Translations under genes and position numbers: made by a program
The notes under the pieces: generated by a model
What the model was told of the DNA's origin: nothing
Databases searched by the model: none
What the model saw: only the letters and a program-made list of their open reading frames with translations
Assembly: GCA_021299175.1 (NCBI GenBank)
Contig: JAJTFY010000002.1
Span: forward strand, 1 to 37,174
Direction: 5' to 3'
DNA: 37,174 nt
DNA from: Chitinophagaceae bacterium
Lineage (GTDB): Bacteria; Bacteroidota; Bacteroidia; Chitinophagales; Chitinophagaceae
In this document: one piece after another, positions 1 through 6,926 of the stretch
Position numbering within the stretch: position 1 is the stretch's first letter
Layout of the letters: each line of letters starts with the position of its first letter

Positions 1-93
1 ATGCGGAAGACTATCCTCTGCTTTTGACGACGCCAACAAAAGCAGGGAAGAAATGAAAACGATTAATGATTTTTTTCGTTTTGGTTTGTTCAT
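1..93 (-). CDS. N-terminus of an exported protein, cut by the window edge
   Basis: Read on the minus strand from the ATG at 93, the frame stays open for 31 codons to the window edge. It encodes a textbook signal peptide: a basic start (MNKPKRKKS), a hydrophobic core (LIVFISSLLLLASS) and a likely signal peptidase I site after SKA, followed by EDSLPH. A TACCTTTG box lies 6 nt upstream of the ATG at 107-100, inside the 3' end of the neighbouring gene. That promoter supports a real gene with its own transcript. The product cannot be named because only the signal peptide is present. A competing plus-strand reading, a short frame ending in TGA at 54-56, has nothing to support it. Confidence 0.6.
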   Translation of the reverse strand, partial: MNKPKRKKSLIVFISSLLLLASSKAEDSLPH

Positions 94-99
94 AGGTTA

Positions 100-107
100 C
101 AAAGGTA
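100..107 (-). promoter_or_regulatory. TAnnTTTG promoter box (TACCTTTG)
   Basis: TACCTTTG is an exact match to the Bacteroidota -7 box TAnnTTTG on the minus strand. It sits 6 nt before the ATG at 93, so the 5' UTR would be almost absent. No clear TTTG at the usual 17-20 nt spacing was found; a TTTTTG lies 12 nt upstream. Confidence 0.55.
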
Positions 108-573
108 ATCCCCCTGTGTCAAAAATAAGTTCATTGTTACAAAGTGATCTGTTTCCTTGAAGACCGCCACTGTGAATTAACAATACTTTTGAACCTCTCT
201 CGAATGCACCCCCATTCATCAGATGGTAAAAAGCGTAAACCAGTTTTCCTGTGTAGACAAAATCGGTGGGAATATGGTGGTTGCTGAAAAAATCATTCAT
301 TGCCATGAACAGCAACTCATTTTTTTTGGCGTATCCACCCAAATGAAAATCAAATCGTATGTCAAAACGTTTGTTGTTGATCTCATGTTCAAGCAACAAC
401 GCTTTGATTTCATCCTTTACGCTAAAATTATTTTTGAGTACTGAAACCAATGTCAACTGCTGGTGCGGTTGTAAACCAGCGATCAAGCCTGCTGCCATTG
501 TTCCTGTTCCACAGGCTGCTAGGACAGTGTCATATGATTCAACGCCTGGGATTTCCACGATCTCTTGTGTACC

Positions 574-629
574 CAACATTCCCATTCTTCCGTATCCCCC
601 ACAACATTCCCATTCTTCCGTATCCCCCA
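574..629. repeat. Perfect 28-bp tandem duplication
   Basis: The 28 bases at 574-601 are repeated exactly at 602-629. Because 28 is not a multiple of 3, the extra copy shifts the frame of the deaminase-like gene by one base. On the coding strand both copies encode GGYGRMGML-type sequence in different frames. Confidence 0.95.
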
Positions 630-1056
630 TGGGGGATGATTGCATGGTTGGGAAATGCGGTTGAAAATTGGGCAACATCAATTGAATCAAAGGATTCCCT
701 GTTCATGAATTCAAGTTGCATTCCGTAGGAAATACAGTCCATCAAACCATGGGATAGTTTTTTCGGTCTTTCCCCTCTCACAAATCCAATGGATTCCAGG
801 TTGTTCATTTTTGCAGCATAGGCCGCGGCAACCAGATGATTGGAAAACGCACCTCCAAAAGTCAGGATACCTTTTTTAAGGCTTTTCTTTGCAGTAGCAA
901 GGTAGTGCTTGAGTTTAAAAATCTTGTTCCCGGAAACGATTGGATGCAGCAGGTCCAGCCTCAACATAGCAGCGCTGATGCCATGGGATTGAGCTTGTTC
1001 ATCATTGATTGATTGTATGATGTTTTTTTCTAACATGATCCTTACAAAGGTCGTAT

Positions 1057-1087
1057 TTTGGTGCTTTGAAATTTCGGACTAATTTTG
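1057..1087 (+). promoter_or_regulatory. Promoter: TTTG, 19-nt spacer, TAATTTTG
   Basis: TTTG at 1057-1060 and TAATTTTG at 1080-1087 are separated by 19 nt, matching the Bacteroidota -33/-7 arrangement. The ATG of the nucleotidyltransferase follows 18 nt later. The box also shows that the in-frame TTG at 1085 lies inside the promoter and is not the start codon. Confidence 0.75.
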
Positions 1088-1105
1088 CAGCATAAATTTT
1101 CTCAC

Positions 1106-2005
1106 ATGAAACCATCGTTGTTGATATTGGCTGCTGGCATGGCCTCCCGGTACGGAGGTATGAAACAGATTGAAGCATTTGGGCCAGAAGGTGAAACCAT
1201 CATGGATTATTCCATCTATGATGCCATCCGGGCAGGTTTTGGGAAAGTGGTCTTTGTGATCAGGGAAGATTTCGCCGAGCAATTCAAGGCCATATTCGAG
1301 CCTAAATTGAAAGGAAGGATTCAGACCGAATACGTATATCAACATTTGGATGCACACCTTGACGGATACCAAAGAAGGGAGGACCGCGCGAAACCCTGGG
1401 GAACTGCTCATGCCGTATTGTGTGCCGCTGATGTGATCAAAGAGCCTTTTGCAGTAATCAATGCTGATGATTTCTATGGTCAGGATGCATTTGTGAAGGC
1501 CTATGAATTCCTGACAAGTGCCTGCAATGAGAAGCATTACTCCATCATTGGATATCAATTAAAGCAAACGCTGTCTGATTATGGCACTGTCAACAGAGGA
1601 GTTTGTAGTGTTAATGATATGGGTGATCTTATCGGTGTAACCGAGCGCCTTAATATTGCAAGAAAAGATGGTATTGTATGTTGCGATGACGGCCTTGAAC
1701 CCTCCGAGTTGAAAGAAGATACCATTGTATCCATGAATTTCTGGTGCTTCGATCCCTCTGTATTTGACTACTCGTCAAAGTTGTTTCAAGCTTTCCTTGC
1801 AGAGAGGGGGCAGGAGGAAAAATCAGAGTTTTTCATTCCCATTGTTGCAGACCAATTCATCCGAGATGGAGAAGGCAGGGTAGAAGTAATACCAACCAAT
1901 GCCATTTGGTTTGGCGTAACGTATAAAAATGATGCTCCGGCGGTAAAGGAGGGAATTGACAAATTGCTTGCAGCAGGAGAATATCCGGCTGGTCTTTGGC
2001 ATTAA
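1106..2005 (+). CDS. Sugar-phosphate nucleotidyltransferase-like protein
   Basis: This 299-residue protein begins MKPSLLILAAGMASRYGGMK. That is the LAAGxxxRxGxxK nucleotide-binding signature of the sugar-1-phosphate nucleotidyltransferase fold (GT-A-like Rossmann). NADDFYG near residue 120 is the expected metal-binding Asp region, and KPWGTAHAVLCA resembles the nucleotide-proximal GTAxA segment of the family. Family members join a sugar phosphate to an NTP, giving an NDP-sugar and pyrophosphate in the cytoplasm. Substrate and base specificity are not readable here. The ATG at 1106 is chosen over an in-frame TTG at 1085, which lies in the promoter. The gene is monocistronic and runs tail-to-tail into the protease gene with a 10-nt gap. 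Confidence 0.8.
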   Translation: MKPSLLILAAGMASRYGGMKQIEAFGPEGETIMDYSIYDAIRAGFGKVVFVIREDFAEQFKAIFEPKLKGRIQTEYVYQHLDAHLDGYQRREDRAKPWGTAHAVLCAADVIKEPFAVINADDFYGQDAFVKAYEFLTSACNEKHYSIIGYQLKQTLSDYGTVNRGVCSVNDMGDLIGVTERLNIARKDGIVCCDDGLEPSELKEDTIVSMNFWCFDPSVFDYSSKLFQAFLAERGQEEKSEFFIPIVADQFIRDGEGRVEVIPTNAIWFGVTYKNDAPAVKEGIDKLLAAGEYPAGLWH

Positions 2006-2015
2006 CGCTTAAAGC

Positions 2016-3119
2016 TTAACCCAATACTACTTTTACCATGTAAACATGGTCCTGCACTTTTTTAACCTGCTGGGATCTGTTGATTCCTTTGATGGACGAA
2101 GTATTGCGTAACTTGATGTTGATGTCCTTGTCAGCTTCTTTCAATGTTTCAACAAGTTGGAAAATATTCTTTGATTTGGTTGCAAATACAACGCCATTCG
2201 CTGAAGCCTGACGGGCATTCAAAATTCCTATAACTTCCCCGTTCTTATTGAATACCGGGCCTCCGCTGTTTCCAGGATTGGCAGTAATGGTGATTTGGCA
2301 AGACATGGTGTCTCCCTCCAGACCTGTCCGTGCACTCAGGTATCCCTCGTTGTAAACAATTTCATCCTTTGGGAATCCAAGGGTGTAAACCGCTTCGGAT
2401 AAATCGGTTTGAAGACGGGTAAAACCATATGGCAGCTGTTTTGGCGACTCAAAATCCTGGTCGTTGATCTTGATGACGGCAATATCGGAGTTGGCGTCCT
2501 GATGAACAATTTCAGCCAGGAAATCTTCACCCTGGATGCTTTGTACATAAATCTTTTTTGCCCCCTTCAATACATGTGCACTCGTTACAAGATAACCTTT
2601 GGTATCAATCAAGAAACTGGTACCACCAAACTTGACATCTGAGCCCGGCGCAATCTTGGTTTTGAATTTGTTGAATTCAGCACTTTGGTTACTGGACTGC
2701 TTTTCAAGGTTGATTACCTTTCTTCTCAGCTCTTCGATATCCCGGAAGGGTGTTTTAGGGGTAAATAAGGTCATCATGCCGCTGATGAACAAGGCTGTAA
2801 TTCCTGCGATTGAGGCTGCTACTGCTACGACCCTGCGGTATTTGTTCCACATGTTGATGATGCGGGTACCTGTTGTCAGCTGAAGCTCTTTGATTTCACC
2901 AGACTCCTGAAGGGTATGATGAGAATCGTATAAGTTGGACTTGAATTGTCTGATTTCGCCGTAACGCCCCATTTGTTCCAAGAAAAAATGGTATTCTACT
3001 ACTGTTTGATCCAACTCGGGATTGTTTTTCCTCATTTCCTCAAATGCATGCTTTTCTTCAGGCCCCATTTCCCCTGTAAGATATCTTTCAACCACTTCCG
3101 CCAATTCGAATTGTTCCAT
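2016..3119 (-). CDS. Membrane-anchored S1C trypsin-like protease with an anti-sigma-like N-terminus
   Basis: The protein has 367 residues from the ATG at 3119; an upstream in-frame TTG at 3152 would overlap the sigma gene and is disfavoured. Residues 1-95 are cytoplasmic and resemble the N-terminal domain of anti-sigma factors (LAEVVERYLTGEMGPEEKHAF). One membrane helix spans about 97-119, followed by a heptad-like coil (about 127-152). The rest is a chymotrypsin-fold protease of the Deg/HtrA kind with a visible triad: His182 in TSAHV, Asp212 in NSDIAV and Ser285 in GNSGGP. No PDZ domain follows. The gene begins 10 nt after the stop of an ECF sigma gene on the same strand, so the two are almost certainly cotranscribed. 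I infer an envelope-stress module in which the cytoplasmic part binds the sigma factor and the periplasmic part senses or cleaves. The anti-sigma role rests on resemblance and gene order. Confidence 0.8.
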   Translation of the reverse strand: MEQFELAEVVERYLTGEMGPEEKHAFEEMRKNNPELDQTVVEYHFFLEQMGRYGEIRQFKSNLYDSHHTLQESGEIKELQLTTGTRIINMWNKYRRVVAVAASIAGITALFISGMMTLFTPKTPFRDIEELRRKVINLEKQSSNQSAEFNKFKTKIAPGSDVKFGGTSFLIDTKGYLVTSAHVLKGAKKIYVQSIQGEDFLAEIVHQDANSDIAVIKINDQDFESPKQLPYGFTRLQTDLSEAVYTLGFPKDEIVYNEGYLSARTGLEGDTMSCQITITANPGNSGGPVFNKNGEVIGILNARQASANGVVFATKSKNIFQLVETLKEADKDINIKLRNTSSIKGINRSQQVKKVQDHVYMVKVVLG

Positions 3120-3129
3120 TATATTAGGC

Positions 3130-3693
3130 TTAACTGTTTTTATATTGGGCAAAGAAGAGCTTTTTCAGCCTGACCAGGCATTTATATTTCTGGTTCTTTG
3201 CATTGTCTGCGTTGGTATAACCAAAGAAACCTGCTATTTCCAGCATGTTTTTCCGGTGTACGTAAAAGGCCTCAATAAGGCTTTTACATGGTTCTCCGAT
3301 CTTCCCCATGGCTGTTCGCATGGTCTGGTATTGGAGGTTTAGTTTATCGTGTTCCTCAATGTCCTCTTCCACTTGTACGATCCTGTCAAAATTTTCAACC
3401 TGCGTCTCTATCCGTCTTGAATGTTGTAACTTCTTGAGCCACAGTCTTCTACATACAGAATAAAGATAGGTGCGGATCTGACAGGTGAGTTCAAATTCAG
3501 GCAACCTTGATTTCTCATACAACACCATCATGGCTTCCTGAAAGATGTCTCTGGCATCATCCTCGGTACCATTGTTATTGATGACAAAATGTTGAATCAG
3601 GCTGTAATTTTCTTTGTAAACAGCCTCAATCGCAGCCTTGTCATTGTTGCCAATGGCCTTGAATAGCCCCAATTCTTGTTCTGTAATAGCCAC
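3130..3693 (-). CDS. ECF-type RNA polymerase sigma factor
   Basis: This 187-residue protein has the two-domain layout of extracytoplasmic-function sigma-70 factors. Region 2 includes DDARDIFQEAMMVLYEK and the basic promoter-melting stretch YLYSVCRRLWLKKL. Region 4 is a helix-turn-helix (KSLIEAFYVHRKNMLEIAGFFGY) followed by a basic tail. The first start in the open frame is a GTG at 3693; no ATG lies near the N-terminus and an in-frame stop lies five codons upstream. It directs RNA polymerase to a small regulon. The protease gene 10 nt downstream has an anti-sigma-like cytoplasmic domain and is the likely partner. No target promoter can be assigned. Confidence 0.85.
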   Translation of the reverse strand: MAITEQELGLFKAIGNNDKAAIEAVYKENYSLIQHFVINNNGTEDDARDIFQEAMMVLYEKSRLPEFELTCQIRTYLYSVCRRLWLKKLQHSRRIETQVENFDRIVQVEEDIEEHDKLNLQYQTMRTAMGKIGEPCKSLIEAFYVHRKNMLEIAGFFGYTNADNAKNQKYKCLVRLKKLFFAQYKNS

Positions 3694-3835
3694 AATTATC
3701 TGTTTTTAATACCTACAAGGCAATTTTGTAACCCACAAAAGAACAAAAAAAAATCTTTTAAAATTCGGGTTACTTTCTTTTACTTCGTGTATTAATTCAC
3801 AATTATTCAATTTTAACATTCAAAAACCCAAAAGA

Positions 3836-4012
3836 ATGAAAAAGTTTTTCGCAATCTTGGCTATCGTAGCTCTCGCATCATGTGGTGGTTCTTCTGAAGC
3901 TCCAGCTGCTGACACAACTGCTGTTGCTGTTGACACAACTGCTGTAGTTGACACAACTGCTGCTGTTGATACTGCTGCTGCTGCAGTTGACACTACTGCT
4001 GCTGCCAAGTAA
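3836..4012 (+). CDS. Small lipoprotein with VDTTA repeats
   Basis: A 58-codon ORF starts MKKFFAILAIVALASC. It has a basic start, a hydrophobic core and a lipobox (ALAS/C), so Cys16 should be lipidated by Lgt/LspA. After GGSSEAPAA the mature protein is little more than repeats of (V)DTTA, with Asp, Thr, Val and Ala only. The DNA repeats too: GACACAACTGCTG occurs at 3911, 3932 and 3950. No enzymatic domain is possible at this size, and a periplasmic or surface spacer is the most that can be suggested. A strong terminator follows 30 nt after the stop, which supports a discrete, probably abundant transcript. The overlapping antisense frame is a shadow of the repeat. Confidence 0.8.
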   Translation: MKKFFAILAIVALASCGGSSEAPAADTTAVAVDTTAVVDTTAAVDTAAAAVDTTAAAK

Positions 4013-4041
4013 TCTTTTTTTCATATGGCAAGCAATCGTTG

Positions 4042-4076
4042 AAGTCGTCCCGTTTCTACGGGATGACTTTTTTTAT
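4042..4076 (+). terminator. Intrinsic terminator of the small lipoprotein gene
   Basis: AAGTCGTCCCG (4042-4052) pairs with CGGGATGACTT (4059-4069), giving 11 pairs including one G-U, with the loop TTTCTA. A T-rich tract follows (4068-4074 and beyond). Confidence 0.9.
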
Positions 4077-4131
4077 TTTATTGATTATCAGCTCTTTGTC
4101 TTCTTTGCTTCCCTTTCTCGCTGAATAAGTT

Positions 4132-4139
4132 TACCTTCG
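4132..4139 (+). promoter_or_regulatory. Promoter box TACCTTCG for the helicase gene
   Basis: TACCTTCG differs from TAnnTTTG at one base and lies 15 nt upstream of the helicase ATG at 4155. A TTTG occurs at 4104-4107, with a rather long spacer of 24 nt. Confidence 0.5.
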
Positions 4140-4154
4140 CAAAAAGTATTTAAT

Positions 4155-5846
4155 ATGAGTTTTGAAGCGTTAGGCATTGAAGAGTCGTTGTTAAAAGGTA
4201 TTCATGCCCTCGGGTTCACAGAGCCCACCCCCATACAGGAAAAAGCCATTCCCATTTTATTGAGCGGTACAAAAGATTTTGTCGGACTTGCCCAGACAGG
4301 TACTGGAAAGACTGCAGCCTTTGGACTACCCCTTCTGCAGTTGGTTGATAGCGAAGCACGCCACCCTCAGGCTTTGGTGGTATGCCCAACCCGTGAGTTG
4401 TGTATGCAGATCACCAAAGACATTGCCAAGTTCTCCCTTCATAAAAAGTCGATCAAGTCTGTAGCCGTCTATGGCGGTGCATCCATTGGAGAACAAATCC
4501 GGGACCTAAAAAGAGGTGTTCAGATTGTTGTAGCCACCCCAGGAAGGCTGATTGATCTCATTGAGCGAAAAGCCATCAACCTAGAGAACATCAATTATAT
4601 TGTATTGGATGAGGCCGATGAGATGTTGAACATGGGTTTCAGGGAGGATATTGAGTTTATTCTTGGCAACACCCCAAACAGGAACAGCATTTGGCTGTTC
4701 AGTGCCACCATGCCTTCAGAAGTAAAGCAGGTAAGCAAGCGTTTCATGACTACGCCCGCTGAAGTGACCATTGGCAAGGCCAATTCATCCAATGTGAATA
4801 TTGACCATCAATATTATACCACATCAGGTGTTAATCGGTATCATACCCTGAAAAGGATCATCGATTTCAACCCCGGTATCTATGGCATTATTTTTACCCG
4901 TACCAAGGCCGATGCGCAAAGCATTACGGAATCACTGATAAGGGAGGGCTATGATATTGAAGCCCTTCACGGTGATCTTACACAGGCCCAGAGAGATAAG
5001 GTGATGGCCAGGTTCAGGGAAAAAAACCTTCAGCTGTTGATTGCTACCGATGTAGCTGCCCGCGGAATTGACGTTCAGGGCATTACCCACGTCATCAATT
5101 ATGAGCTTCCTGATGATCCGGAAGTCTATACCCATAGAAGTGGTAGAACAGGCCGTGCAGGCAACAGCGGTATCTGTATATCCGTGATCAGCCAGCGGGA
5201 AGCATACCGTTTGCGTCAAATTGAAAAATTATTGAATAATCGCTTCCACAAACTGGACATACCTTCTGGAAAAGACGTTTGCAGAAAGCAGTTTTTCCAT
5301 TTTATCGATAAACTGTTGAAGGCAGACATCAGCCATGGAGAATATGAAACCTATATTCCTTTGCTCCGCGAGAAATTTGTGGACATGGAAAAGGAAGAGA
5401 TCCTCACGAGGGTTGCCGCCCTGGAATTTGACAGGTTCCTTCAATATTATGAAAATGCCGCCGACCTCAACGTAAGAGACGACCGCAGGGCTGAAAGGAC
5501 CAGCGATCGCTTCAATGAGCGTTCTACCGACAGGCGTGAGCCAGGGGGAAGAAGGATGGAGCGTTCCTCCTCCGATCGTGGTGGGGCAGGATACAAGAAA
5601 CTTTTCATCAATCTTGGAACCAAGGATGGTTTTTACAAGGCAAGTTTTCTGCAATTCATTCTTGACCTCAGCGACCTTAAAAAAGAGGTGTTGGGCAAGA
5701 TCGACATGAAGGAAATGAACAGCTGGGTGGAGATTGAGAGTGGTGCTGCCAACCAAATGATCAAAATGATCGATGGTAAGAAATTCAAGGGACGCCAGAT
5801 CAGGATGAACGATGCCGACAGCGGAGGTCCAAGAAAGAGATTTTAA
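4155..5846 (+). CDS. DEAD-box ATP-dependent RNA helicase with a DbpA-type C-terminal domain
   Basis: The 563-residue protein carries the full DEAD-box set: Q motif region (GFTEPTPIQ, 20-28), motif I AQTGTGKT (46-53), PTREL, TPGRL, DEAD (152-155), SAT (183-185), then ATDVAARGID and HRSGRTGRAG in the second RecA domain. A linker rich in Arg, Asp and Ser follows (about 440-480). The last 80 residues (LFINLGTKDGFYKASFLQFI to the end) look like the RRM-fold DbpA RNA-binding domain, which in the family targets helicases to structured rRNA. A role in ribosome assembly or cold-related RNA remodelling is likely. It is a CshA/DeaD/DbpA-like enzyme, and I do not assign a specific symbol. Its stop lies only 8 nt before the -33 element of the aromatic operon. 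Confidence 0.93.
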   Translation: MSFEALGIEESLLKGIHALGFTEPTPIQEKAIPILLSGTKDFVGLAQTGTGKTAAFGLPLLQLVDSEARHPQALVVCPTRELCMQITKDIAKFSLHKKSIKSVAVYGGASIGEQIRDLKRGVQIVVATPGRLIDLIERKAINLENINYIVLDEADEMLNMGFREDIEFILGNTPNRNSIWLFSATMPSEVKQVSKRFMTTPAEVTIGKANSSNVNIDHQYYTTSGVNRYHTLKRIIDFNPGIYGIIFTRTKADAQSITESLIREGYDIEALHGDLTQAQRDKVMARFREKNLQLLIATDVAARGIDVQGITHVINYELPDDPEVYTHRSGRTGRAGNSGICISVISQREAYRLRQIEKLLNNRFHKLDIPSGKDVCRKQFFHFIDKLLKADISHGEYETYIPLLREKFVDMEKEEILTRVAALEFDRFLQYYENAADLNVRDDRRAERTSDRFNERSTDRREPGGRRMERSSSDRGGAGYKKLFINLGTKDGFYKASFLQFILDLSDLKKEVLGKIDMKEMNSWVEIESGAANQMIKMIDGKKFKGRQIRMNDADSGGPRKRF

Positions 5847-5853
5847 TTTGATT

Positions 5854-5883
5854 TTTGAAAATGTTTTAAGTTTCTTATATTTG
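5854..5883 (+). promoter_or_regulatory. Promoter of the Phe/Tyr operon: TTTG, 18-nt spacer, TATATTTG
   Basis: TTTG at 5854-5857 and TATATTTG at 5876-5883 match the Bacteroidota -33/-7 pair exactly with an 18-nt spacer. The leader peptide ATG begins 5 nt after the box, about where transcription should start, so the leader ORF is probably at or next to the 5' end of the mRNA. Confidence 0.85.
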
Positions 5884-5888
5884 CATAG

Positions 5889-5963
5889 ATGATATCGAAC
5901 AGAACCCGTTACTTCTTTTATTTTTATTACTACTTTACCGGTGGTACGGGAACTTTTTGTTGA
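5889..5963 (+). CDS. Aromatic leader peptide (Phe/Tyr-codon attenuator peptide)
   Basis: A 24-residue ORF runs from the ATG at 5889 to the TGA at 5961-5963. Residues 8-16 are YFFYFYYYF, nine consecutive aromatic codons (5910-5936) using both TAC/TAT and TTC/TTT, with one more Phe near the end. There is no Trp. Composition, size, position between a good promoter and pheA, and the RNA structures that follow are those of a ribosome-mediated attenuator leader, analogous to PheL of enterobacteria. Stalling of the ribosome on these codons when charged tRNA-Phe or tRNA-Tyr is scarce would keep the antiterminator arm at 5947-5963 free. Reaching the stop codon would cover it. The mixed Phe and Tyr content fits an operon that makes both amino acids. 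Confidence 0.85.
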   Translation: MISNRTRYFFYFYYYFTGGTGTFC

Positions 5964-6002
5964 AAATCAATTACTAAACAAAACATCAACATAAGGATCC
6001 CG
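5947..6002 (+). promoter_or_regulatory. Antiterminator helix of the Phe/Tyr attenuator
   Basis: Bases 5947-5963 pair with 5986-6002: CGGGA with TCCCG, CTTT with AAGG (one G-U), and TGTTGA with TCAACA. This gives 15 pairs in 17 positions, with single A-A and T-T mismatches. The 5' arm is the end of the leader ORF including its TGA. The 3' arm ends inside the 5' half of the terminator stem (5997-6003), so the two structures exclude each other. A ribosome on the TGA would cover the whole 5' arm, whereas one stalled at 5910-5936 would leave most of it free. Confidence 0.75.
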
Positions 6003-6025
6003 GCTAACCCCCGGGATTTTTTTTT
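5993..6025 (+). terminator. Intrinsic terminator of the Phe/Tyr attenuator
   Basis: ATCCCGG (5997-6003) pairs with CCGGGAT (6011-6017) across the loop CTAACCC, and nine T's follow (6017-6025). The stem can lengthen by weak pairs outward to 5993. It lies 12 nt before pheA, where it can only act on leader transcription. Confidence 0.88.
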
Positions 6026-6037
6026 AAGCAAAAACCA

Positions 6038-6922
6038 ATGATTGAGAAAAAATTGGAAAAGACATCGAAGCAGGGGGCATCCAATAAAGTGCAGCCAAGT
6101 TTGCCTGTAGCCATCCAGGGTTATGAAGGCAGCTTTCACCAGGTTGCTGCCAGGTCGTTCTATGGAAAAAAAGTTCAGATTCTTCCCTGTGCGACATTTA
6201 CTGAGGTGATTCGCCAGGCCTCCGACAAACACGCCACCATGGGAGGCATCATGGCCATTGAAAACTCCATTGCCGGGAGTATTTTACCCAACTACAATCT
6301 TCTCCAAAAGTCAAACCTTTTCGTTGCGGGAGAAGTTTACCTGCAGATTGACCAGCACCTGATGGTGAATCCTGGGGTAAAACTCGCAGACATAAAAGAA
6401 GTGCATTCTCATCCAATGGCACTGCAACAGTGCCTTGGATTCCTGAACCCGCATGGTTGGAAATTGATTGAAACCGAGGATACTGCCCTTAGTGCCAAGC
6501 ATGTTCAGGTGCGGAAGAGCAAGCATGTCGCAGCGATTGCCGGAAAGCTGGCTGCTGAATTGTTTGGTCTGGACATCATTGCACCCAAGATCCATGATGT
6601 CAAAAACAATTATACCCGATTTCTGATCCTCCAGCAAAGTCCTTCCGAGGTGGAGGGAGCCAACAAGGCATCCATCAATTTTCAAACAGATCATGCAAAA
6701 GGAAGGCTGTCTGAAGTGTTGACAGTAATTGCAAAAGAAGGCATCAACCTGAGCAAACTTCAATCCTTTCCAATTGCAGGAAGCAAGTTCAAGTATGGTT
6801 TCCATGCAGATCTTGAATTTGATACTATTGGTCAGTACAAAAAACTCATCGGTAAATTGGAAAAAAAGACAGCATCCCTTAGGATTCTGGGTGTGTACAA
6901 AAAAGGAAAATTCAACAAGTAG
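6038..6922 (+). CDS. pheA: Prephenate dehydratase
   Basis: This 294-residue monofunctional enzyme converts prephenate to phenylpyruvate, the last committed step to phenylalanine. The catalytic domain shows GYEGSFHQVAA (28-38), MAIENSIAGSI and the active-site motif NNYTRFLIL. A C-terminal ACT domain follows (KASINFQTDHAKGRLSEVL onward), the usual site of Phe feedback. Its regulatory motif reads KLQSFP in place of the common ESRP form. There is no N-terminal chorismate mutase; that activity is fused to the DAHP synthase two genes further on. It is the first gene after the attenuator, with its ATG 12 nt past the T-tract, and the aminotransferase gene starts 4 nt after its stop. Confidence 0.95.
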   Translation: MIEKKLEKTSKQGASNKVQPSLPVAIQGYEGSFHQVAARSFYGKKVQILPCATFTEVIRQASDKHATMGGIMAIENSIAGSILPNYNLLQKSNLFVAGEVYLQIDQHLMVNPGVKLADIKEVHSHPMALQQCLGFLNPHGWKLIETEDTALSAKHVQVRKSKHVAAIAGKLAAELFGLDIIAPKIHDVKNNYTRFLILQQSPSEVEGANKASINFQTDHAKGRLSEVLTVIAKEGINLSKLQSFPIAGSKFKYGFHADLEFDTIGQYKKLIGKLEKKTASLRILGVYKKGKFNK

Positions 6923-6926
6923 GATC

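Larger units (their letters stand above)
97..1036 (-). pseudogene. ACC deaminase/D-cysteine desulfhydrase-like PLP enzyme, frameshifted by a tandem duplication
   Basis: Two overlapping minus-strand frames (1036 to 539 and 690 to 97) are halves of one fold-type II PLP enzyme. The N-terminal half carries SGNKIFKLKHYL, where the lysine after GN is the expected Schiff-base residue, and FGGAFSNHLVAAAYAA. The C-terminal half carries the phosphate-binding loop AACGTGTMAAGLIAG. The split falls in IIPHGGYGRMGML, which appears in both frames because a 28-bp segment is duplicated in tandem at 574-629. Removing one copy restores a single frame of 912 nt (303 aa), the normal family length. As written, translation leaves the frame after about residue 150, so the gene should be inactive unless the duplication is reversible or an assembly error. 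The start ATG at 1036 has a near-consensus GACCTTTG box (1052-1045) 8 nt upstream. Substrate specificity (ACC, D-cysteine or another amino acid) cannot be decided. Confidence 0.85.

Noticed and set aside
16-47. Hairpin CTGCTTTTG/CAAAAGCAG considered as a terminator
   Set aside because: No T-tract follows on either strand, and the stretch encodes the signal peptide of the minus-strand gene.
2-160. Plus-strand open frames at the window start
   Set aside because: They overlap the signal-peptide gene and the deaminase 3' end, and have no start or recognisable sequence in the window.
359-728. Plus-strand frames across the deaminase-like gene
   Set aside because: The minus strand carries clear PLP-enzyme motifs. 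The plus frames encode only antisense sequence, including the duplicated segment.
2001-2025. Palindromic TTAACGCTTAAAGCTTAA between convergent genes as a terminator
   Set aside because: The stem is short and AT-rich and lacks a T-tract.
3911-3962. Repeated GACACAACTGCTG units as a CRISPR-like array
   Set aside because: The units are short, spaced 18-21 nt apart and encode in-frame DTTA repeats of a lipoprotein; there are no unique spacers or cas genes.
6774-6926. N-terminal extension of the aminotransferase frame
   Set aside because: It overlaps the ACT domain of pheA and encodes no family sequence; the ATG at 6927 fits the operon spacing.
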